Below are positions 6,835-9,934 of a DNA stretch of 9,934 nt, one piece after another. This stretch comes from an uncultured Caulobacteraceae bacterium. GTDB taxonomy: Bacteria; Pseudomonadota; Alphaproteobacteria; Caulobacterales; Caulobacteraceae. Where the stretch lies: assembly GCA_946482375.1 (NCBI GenBank), contig CAMLRH010000073.1, positions 1 through 9,934 on the forward strand, read 5' to 3'. Below the pieces are notes generated by a model. The model made no database searches and had not been told where the DNA came from. It saw nothing but the letters and a program-made list of their open reading frames with translations. Numbering within the stretch: position 1 is the stretch's first letter; each line of letters begins with the position of its first letter. The translations under genes and the position numbers were made by a program.

Positions 6835-7209
6835 ATGTACAAGTCCTGGATCGCCCTTGCGGGCGCGGGCATTCTCGCGGCGGGGTGCGCCAGTACCGAC
6901 CCGTACGGCTATAACTCCGGTGCGAGCAGCAACACTGTAAACAAGGCCGTGACGGGTGCGGCGCTCGGCGCTGTCGCCGGTGCTGTCATCGGTAACAACG
7001 TGGGTTCCGGCGACGCCGGCACCGGCGCGGCCCTTGGCGCCGCCATCGGTGGCGTGGCTGGTGCGGTTGCGGGCTGTCGTGAAGACGGCGGCTGCGGCGC
7101 GACCAACGTCAATCGCCGTCAGTTCTATGATGAAGCGGCCCGCCGGTATTACTACTATGACGCGGCGACCGGCCGTTACTATTGGGAAAACGGCACGCCG
7201 CGCTACTAG
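6835..7209 (+). CDS. Glycine-zipper lipoprotein
   Basis: 124 residues. The signal peptide ends in a lipobox-like LAAGC with Cys18; Ala rather than Leu sits at -3, a slightly weak lipobox. A long Gly/Ala glycine-zipper region follows (about 39-80), with repeats of the type GAALGAVAGAVIG. A Cys-Gly-rich turn (CREDGGCGA) and a Tyr-rich tail (RRYYYYDAATGRYYW) close the protein. This resembles the 17-kDa-antigen/YMGG-type glycine-zipper lipoproteins of the outer membrane, which are envelope proteins of poorly known function. The start ATG at 6835 has AAGGAG six bases upstream. The gene is driven by EcfG promoter P4 and followed by a clear intrinsic terminator, so it is a monocistronic stress gene, possibly with read-through into the OmpA-like gene. 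Confidence 0.85.
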   Translation: MYKSWIALAGAGILAAGCASTDPYGYNSGASSNTVNKAVTGAALGAVAGAVIGNNVGSGDAGTGAALGAAIGGVAGAVAGCREDGGCGATNVNRRQFYDEAARRYYYYDAATGRYYWENGTPRY

Positions 7210-7235
7210 GGCGCGCGTGACCTGACACCAGCAGG

Positions 7236-7267
7236 AAGGCGGCCGGCAGCCAGTCGGCCGCCTTTTT
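7236..7267 (+). terminator. Intrinsic terminator of the glycine-zipper lipoprotein gene
   Basis: AAGGCGGCCG (7236-7245), a 9-nt loop, and CGGCCGCCTT (7255-7264), a perfect 10-bp stem, with five T at 7263-7267. Confidence 0.9.
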
Positions 7268-7286
7268 CGCATCGGGAGGGGGACAG

Positions 7287-7742
7287 ATGACGACGCTTCG
7301 TATCGCGGGCCTTGGCGCGGCCTTGCTGGCGGCCGCGGCGGTCGCCGGGTGTGAGACCCTGGCGCCCTCGCAGCCCTATACCGGCCCGGTGGTCGCCGTG
7401 CCCGACACCTGCACGGACATCACCGCCTCCATCTATTTCGAACGGGATTCGGCGACGCTCACCCGCGACGCCATGCAGGTCCTGCGTGGTATCGCCGCCC
7501 AGGCCGAAAGCTGCGGCTTCGAGAGCGTCAATGTTTACGGCCTCTCCGATCCGGTCGGCGCGCCGGCGGCGAACGTGGCGCTGTCCAAACGCCGGGCCGA
7601 GACCGTCACGCGAGAACTCGCCCAGCTCGGCTACAACGAAGTCACCTTCAAGCTGGTCGCGGCGGGCGAAGCCGGGGCCGTGACACCCACTGGCGAGATT
7701 CAGCCGCTGCGCCGCCGCGTCGACATTATCTTCGCCCGCTGA
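7287..7742 (+). CDS. OmpA-family lipoprotein
   Basis: 151 residues. The signal peptide ends in VAGC with Cys22, so it is a lipoprotein. An OmpA C-terminal domain covers about 45-150, starting with ASIYFERDSATLT. The peptidoglycan-contacting residues are visible: the Asp in GLSDPVG and the Arg in NVALSKRRAETV, which match the GxxD and LSxxRA motifs of the family. It should sit in the outer membrane and bind diaminopimelate in the cell wall non-covalently. It lacks a beta barrel, so it resembles Pal-type anchors. The ribosome site GGGAGGGGG lies just before the ATG. The start is only 20 bp after the upstream terminator, and no EcfG promoter was found between them. Its promoter is therefore unclear, and it may depend on read-through. 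Confidence 0.9.
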   Translation: MTTLRIAGLGAALLAAAAVAGCETLAPSQPYTGPVVAVPDTCTDITASIYFERDSATLTRDAMQVLRGIAAQAESCGFESVNVYGLSDPVGAPAANVALSKRRAETVTRELAQLGYNEVTFKLVAAGEAGAVTPTGEIQPLRRRVDIIFAR

Positions 7743-7760
7743 TCCTCTGTCGGGACGCAG

Positions 7761-7792
7761 AAAAAAGGGGCGGATCTTTCGATCCGCCCCTT
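7761..7792. terminator. Strong hairpin terminator, T-tail on the minus strand
   Basis: AAGGGGCGGATC (7765-7776), loop TTTC, GATCCGCCCCTT (7781-7792): a perfect 12-bp stem. Six A at 7761-7766 give a T6 tail on the minus strand, while the plus-strand tail is only TTG. It is therefore a better terminator for leftward transcription than for the OmpA-like gene that ends at 7742, and may serve both. Confidence 0.8.
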
Positions 7793-7884
7793 GAAGTCTG
7801 CATCATCGAGAAAAGGGGGTGCGGAGACGGCTGGCTGGCTCTCACCAGCCTCAAGTCGGGGGGGGCGTCGCCGCCTCCGCATGT
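7761..7884 (-). ncRNA. Candidate stress-controlled small RNA with C-rich loops, GsrN-like
   Basis: No credible gene lies here, but the minus strand shows a complete small-RNA layout of about 120 nt. Upstream is an EcfG-like promoter with one mismatch (7890-7914). The 5' arm GCGGAGGCGGC (7880-7870) pairs with GCCGTCTCCGC (7831-7821) over 11 bp, including one G-U. Inside are an unpaired stretch with eight C (7865-7858) and a nested hairpin GGCTGG/CCAGCC (7850-7845 with 7838-7833). After the stem comes CCCCCTTTT (7819-7811), then the T6 terminator. GsrN of Caulobacter, as I recall it, is a sigma-T-dependent RNA of about 100 nt with C-rich loops that pair with mRNA leaders. Homology is inferred from structure and context only, not alignment. 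The alternative is a noncoding hairpin-rich spacer. Confidence 0.5.
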
Positions 7885-7889
7885 CATCA

Positions 7890-7914
7890 AACCCATTTCG
7901 CGCCGTTACGTTCC
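7890..7914 (-). promoter_or_regulatory. EcfG-like promoter with one mismatch, for the candidate small RNA
   Basis: On the minus strand, GGAAC (7914-7910), a 16-base spacer, and GGTT (7893-7890) in place of CGTT. A run of seven A (minus strand, 7933-7927) lies just upstream of the -35 and could act as an UP-like element. The predicted transcript start is about 7885-7881, immediately before the 11-bp stem. Confidence 0.5.
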
Positions 7915-7963
7915 CCGAGGGGGCAATTTTTTTGCGCCCGGCTTCCAGCTCCGGTTGCAGAGC

Positions 7964-7989
7964 GGAACGGCCATGCTCGCGGGAACGTT
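7964..7989 (+). promoter_or_regulatory. EcfG-type promoter P5
   Basis: GGAAC at 7964-7968, a 17-base spacer, and CGTT at 7986-7989, exact consensus. The predicted start near 7996 gives a leader of about 37 nt to the ATG at 8033. Confidence 0.83.
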
Positions 7990-8032
7990 AGAATGAGGTC
8001 GGCGGGAGCCGGCCTTGTCCGGGAGGCCTTTC

Positions 8033-8254
8033 ATGGGACGCAGCGCAGGATACAGCTCCGGCGGGCTCCTGATACGTCACATCCCCGAGAACCGCCGCCA
8101 CCGGATGGGGCGGCTGCGCGCCTGGGCGCTGGCTCTGATCGCCACCATCGCCGCCACCGGCGTGGTGCTGCAGGAGACCAACGACCGTCGCGTGGCTCCA
8201 GGCGTCGATGTGGCCAGGGCCGAGCCGCGCCCCTTCGACTACTTCCCCGGCTAG
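8033..8254 (+). CDS. Small one-TM protein of unknown function
   Basis: 73 residues from the ATG at 8033, which has GGGAGG six bases upstream. An in-frame TTG at 8015 has no such site. The N-terminal 30 residues are basic (RHIPENRRHRMGRLR). One membrane helix follows at about 32-47 (ALALIATIAATGVVLQ), then a short hydrophilic tail ending EPRPFDYFPG. No family is recognised. It is directly behind EcfG promoter P5 and 19 bp from the next gene, so the two probably form a stress-induced bicistron of small inner-membrane proteins. Confidence 0.75.
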   Translation: MGRSAGYSSGGLLIRHIPENRRHRMGRLRAWALALIATIAATGVVLQETNDRRVAPGVDVARAEPRPFDYFPG

Positions 8255-8273
8255 CGGCAAGGAGATTGCTCAG

Positions 8274-8561
8274 ATGACCTACACCAGCGACCGCGACACC
8301 GAAGGCCACCCCGAGCTTCCCGCCACCGACGCGCGGCAGGGCCGCTGGGGCCGCCACATGCTCTGGGTGCTGCTCGCCGGCCTCGTGCTGGTGATCATCG
8401 CCCTGTTCGGCAGCTGGGCGGTTCGCGCGCCCGACCTGGAAGCTGTCGACCACAAGTCCCGCGCCGTCATCGAGGAAGGCCGCGCCGAGATGGACAGCCC
8501 GCTTCTTCCGGCCAAGCAGCGCGACGAGAGCCCGCCGCCAGCGACGGCGTCTCAGCCGTAA
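8274..8561 (+). CDS. Small one-TM protein of unknown function
   Basis: 95 residues from the ATG at 8274, with AAGGAG about nine bases upstream; longer in-frame starts would overlap the previous gene. The N-terminal 27 residues are hydrophilic, rich in Asp, Glu and Arg. A membrane helix at about 31-49 (MLWVLLAGLVLVIIALFGSW) follows RWGRH. The C-terminal half is hydrophilic and Pro-rich at its end (ESPPPATASQP). No family is recognised. It is probably co-transcribed with the 8033 gene from P5. It ends at the shared hairpin terminator facing phyR. Confidence 0.75.
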   Translation: MTYTSDRDTEGHPELPATDARQGRWGRHMLWVLLAGLVLVIIALFGSWAVRAPDLEAVDHKSRAVIEEGRAEMDSPLLPAKQRDESPPPATASQP

Positions 8562-8563
8562 CG

Positions 8564-8593
8564 AAAAAAAGGGCCGCTCGATGGAGCGGCCCT
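8564..8593. terminator. Convergent terminator of phyR and the 8033-8561 operon
   Basis: AGGGCCGCTC (8570-8579), loop GATG, GAGCGGCCCT (8584-8593): a 10-bp perfect stem. Seven A at 8564-8570 give a T7 tail on the minus strand, ideal for phyR. The plus-strand tail CTTATT is weaker but may also work. Confidence 0.88.
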
Positions 8594-8614
8594 CTTATTG
8601 AGCTTCGGCTGGCC

Positions 8615-9415
8615 TCAGGCCGCCTTCTTCGTCCGACGCGGGTGGAAGAACAGCGCCTGGCCGATCGCCGCCTTCACCGTTTCCGGCTGGAAGGGCTTGG
8701 TGATCAGGAAGGTGGGCTCGGGCCGCTCGCCGGTCAGCAGCCGTTCCGGGAAGGCGGTGATGAAGATCACCGGCACGTCCAGCCGCTGCAGGATGTCCTT
8801 GACCGCGTCGATGCCCGACGAGCCGTCGGCCAGCTGGATGTCGGCCAGCACCAGGCCCGGCGTCTTGCGGGCCACTGCTTCGACGGCCTCACCACGGGTG
8901 GCGGCGATGTCGACCACGTCATGACCGAGCTCACGCACCAGCGCCTCGATGTCGGCGGCGATGACCGGCTCGTCCTCGATGATGAGGACATCGGTGGCCA
9001 GTTCGGCGTCGATTTCGGCCTGGGCTTCGGCGATCAGCCGCTCGACCTCGGCGAAGTCGGCATCGAGGATCTGGGCGGCCTCGGCGGGTGTGAAGCCCTC
9101 CAGCGCCGTCAACAGGAACGCCTGGCGCGAGCGCGGAGCGATCCGCATCAGCCGTTGCGAGGCGTCCTCCGGCGCGCCGGGTACCTCGTCCTTGCGGTCT
9201 TCGAGCTGAGCGCCCGAGGTGCACCAGATGGCGTGGAACACGTGATAGAGCGCGACGCGCGGCGAATAGGCTTCCTCCAGCGATCGCTCGCCGGCCGCCA
9301 GCGCCTCAAGCGCCACGCGCACATAATGATCGCCGGTGGTCTGGTCGCCCGTCAACGCGCGTGCGTAGCGTCGAACGTAAGGCAGATGTGGCGCCAGTCT
9401 GGCTAGAAGACTCAT
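8615..9415 (-). CDS. phyR: PhyR, general stress response regulator (sigma-like domain plus receiver)
   Basis: 266 residues. Residues 1 to about 135 form an EcfG-like sigma domain with regions 2 and 4 (LAPHLPYVRRYARALTGD; later FTPAEAAQILD). Residues about 141-258 form a receiver with acidic pocket E147, D148, phospho-acceptor D192 in LADIQLADGSSG, FITAFPERLLTG and K240 in KPF. In this family, phosphorylation frees the sigma-like domain to bind the anti-sigma factor NepR. This partner switch releases EcfG to transcribe stress genes. The start ATG has GGGAGGGG just upstream. The gene is divergent from nepR-ecfG, the usual arrangement, and has its own EcfG promoter (P6), implying positive autoregulation. 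Length and motifs are those of intact PhyR. Confidence 0.97.
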   Translation of the reverse strand: MSLLARLAPHLPYVRRYARALTGDQTTGDHYVRVALEALAAGERSLEEAYSPRVALYHVFHAIWCTSGAQLEDRKDEVPGAPEDASQRLMRIAPRSRQAFLLTALEGFTPAEAAQILDADFAEVERLIAEAQAEIDAELATDVLIIEDEPVIAADIEALVRELGHDVVDIAATRGEAVEAVARKTPGLVLADIQLADGSSGIDAVKDILQRLDVPVIFITAFPERLLTGERPEPTFLITKPFQPETVKAAIGQALFFHPRRTKKAA

Positions 9416-9497
9416 GACCCCTCCCGATTACTTCGGTCTTCGGAAAACAGGCGCGCGCGAACACCGCCGGTGACAGCGCGGCCCCTCATGTCGCAGC

Positions 9498-9522
9498 AAC
9501 GCCAACGAAAGCAAACGGTTCC
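9498..9522 (-). promoter_or_regulatory. EcfG-type promoter P6 (phyR)
   Basis: On the minus strand, GGAAC (9522-9518), a 16-base spacer, and CGTT (9501-9498), exact consensus. The predicted start near 9491 leaves a leader of about 76 nt. A second, plus-facing GGAAC at 9530-9534 forms an inverted repeat with it (GGTTCC, 7 bases, GGAACC) but has no CGTT at the right distance. Confidence 0.87.
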
Positions 9523-9562
9523 GTTTCAGGGAACCCTGCGCCATCATCATATAGCCTTTGTT

Positions 9563-9587
9563 GGAACCAGAGCGGATTTACGACGTT
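9563..9587 (+). promoter_or_regulatory. EcfG-type promoter P7 (nepR-ecfG)
   Basis: GGAAC at 9563-9567, a 16-base spacer, and CGTT at 9584-9587, exact consensus. The predicted start near 9594 gives a leader of about 58 nt. It excludes the in-frame TTG at 9586 as the nepR start. Confidence 0.9.
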
Positions 9588-9626
9588 GAGCGGTCGAAGC
9601 GTCAGTAGGAATACAAAAAGGGGGCA

Positions 9627-9645
9627 GGCGTCTGGAAAGGACGCC
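9627..9645 (+). promoter_or_regulatory. Leader hairpin overlapping the nepR ribosome binding region
   Basis: GGCGTC (9627-9632), loop TGGAAAG, GACGCC (9640-9645): a 6-bp perfect stem. The best Shine-Dalgarno match, AAAGGA (9636-9641), is mostly in the loop and partly in the 3' arm, 10 bases before the ATG. The hairpin could present or limit ribosome access. Confidence 0.45.
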
Positions 9646-9651
9646 CAGGGC

Positions 9652-9837
9652 ATGATCGAACACCGGACCATGGACAACCGTCGCAAGGGCTCGGCCGCGC
9701 TGGATGAAGCGCGGCTCCGTCAGCAGGCCATCGGCGTCAAGCTGCGCCAGATGTTCGACGAGGTCGTCAGCGAACCCGTTCCTGACGAATTCCTCGAAAT
9801 CCTCCGTCGCGCCGACCGCGCCACAGGGGAAGGCTGA
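9652..9837 (+). CDS. nepR: NepR, anti-sigma factor of the general stress response
   Basis: 61 residues. The diagnostic NepR core IGVKLRQMFDEVVSEPVPDEF is at about 27-47, continuing LEILRRAD. NepR binds and silences EcfG until phosphorylated PhyR takes it away. The basic N-terminal part (HRTMDNRRKG) is typical of the flexible tail. The start is ATG 9652; an internal ATG at 9670 (residue 7) has no better ribosome site and would also keep the core. The stop is three bases before ecfG, so sigma and anti-sigma are co-expressed from promoter P7. The leader carries a hairpin and an A/G-rich stretch complementary to the candidate small RNA. Confidence 0.95.
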   Translation: MIEHRTMDNRRKGSAALDEARLRQQAIGVKLRQMFDEVVSEPVPDEFLEILRRADRATGEG

Positions 9838-9840
9838 CCC

Positions 9841-9934
9841 ATGGCCGAGGCAGAAACCGCCGGGTCTCTCGCGCCCGAAGAACGCGACGCCATCTTCAAG
9901 AAGGAACTGGTGCAGCTGATCCCGCACCTGCGCG
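9841..9934 (+). CDS. ecfG: EcfG-type general stress sigma factor, N-terminal fragment (cut by the window end)
   Basis: Only the first 31 codons are visible. After an acidic start (MAEAETAGSLAPEE), the sequence FKKELVQLIPHLR matches the opening of sigma region 2 in EcfG/SigT proteins. It also parallels the start of the PhyR sigma-like domain (LAPHLPYVRR). The ATG lies three bases after the nepR stop, with GGGGAAGG upstream inside nepR. Position directly behind nepR is the standard order in alphaproteobacteria. The protein recognises GGAAC/CGTT promoters, of which seven exact copies lie in this window. In Caulobacter this gene is called sigT. Identification rests on context and the short N-terminus. 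Confidence 0.9.
   Translation, partial: MAEAETAGSLAPEERDAIFKKELVQLIPHLR

Noticed and set aside
7700..7882. A 60-codon minus frame over the candidate small RNA
   Set aside because: It would begin at the predicted transcript start without a ribosome site, starts MRRRRRPPR, crosses the strong terminator and ends antisense to the OmpA-like gene.
7910..7933. CCCC-GA-GGGG followed by T7 as a plus-strand terminator
   Set aside because: The stem would have only three stable pairs around a small loop and no plus-strand gene ends nearby. The A7 on the other strand is better explained as an AT-rich element upstream of the small RNA promoter.
7982..7986. A second GGAAC overlapping the -10 of promoter P5
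   Set aside because: No CGTT is found 16-17 bases downstream, so it is not a second promoter.

Overview
The window is GC-rich, densely packed alphaproteobacterial DNA. It most likely comes from the Caulobacterales (Caulobacter, Phenylobacterium or Brevundimonas type). The main reason is the right end, which carries the core locus of the alphaproteobacterial general stress response (GSR): phyR on the minus strand, divergent from nepR and the start of the EcfG-type sigma factor gene. The genus assignment is inference. The locus assignment rests on clear protein motifs.

Layout. 2-1459 (+) is the C-terminal part of an M1-type metallopeptidase, probably the fused ABC-permease/M1 aminopeptidase. 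Its stop codon overlaps the stop of a convergent gene, 1456-3375 (-), a GAF-PAS-HWE histidine kinase with a C-terminal receiver. 3565-4320 (+) holds a DUF883-like and a holin/YqjE-like membrane protein gene. 4404-4577 (+) is a 57-codon DUF1328/YtjA-like gene. 4588-6710 (-) is a tight three-gene operon: a small one-TM protein, a diacylglycerol-kinase-family lipid kinase and a metallophosphoesterase. 6835-7209 and 7287-7742 (+) encode a glycine-zipper lipoprotein and an OmpA-family lipoprotein. 8033-8254 and 8274-8561 (+) encode two small one-TM proteins of unknown function. 8615-9415 (-) is phyR, 9652-9837 (+) is nepR, and 9841 to the window end (+) is ecfG.

The unifying signal is regulatory. 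Seven exact copies of the EcfG-type promoter (GGAAC, 16 or 17 bases, CGTT) lie in the window, and each is correctly placed and oriented in front of a gene or operon. They precede the DUF883-like gene, the DUF1328-like gene, the lipid-kinase operon, the glycine-zipper lipoprotein gene, the 8033 gene, phyR and nepR-ecfG. Two of them are back to back, with their -35 elements forming a perfect hyphenated palindrome. The window therefore reads as a GSR island: the regulators autoregulate, and the neighbouring target genes mostly encode envelope or membrane proteins.

The most interesting unannotated element is on the minus strand at about 7761-7884. It has a one-mismatch EcfG promoter, an 11-bp stem enclosing a run of eight C, a second C-rich stretch, and an intrinsic terminator with a T6 tail. 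This resembles the architecture of the GSR small RNA GsrN of Caulobacter. Its second C-rich stretch is perfectly complementary over 9 nt to the nepR leader. No tRNA, rRNA, CRISPR array, insertion sequence or transposase was seen. No gene-free stretch exceeds 300 bases; the longest (7743-8032) holds the candidate small RNA and promoter P5.
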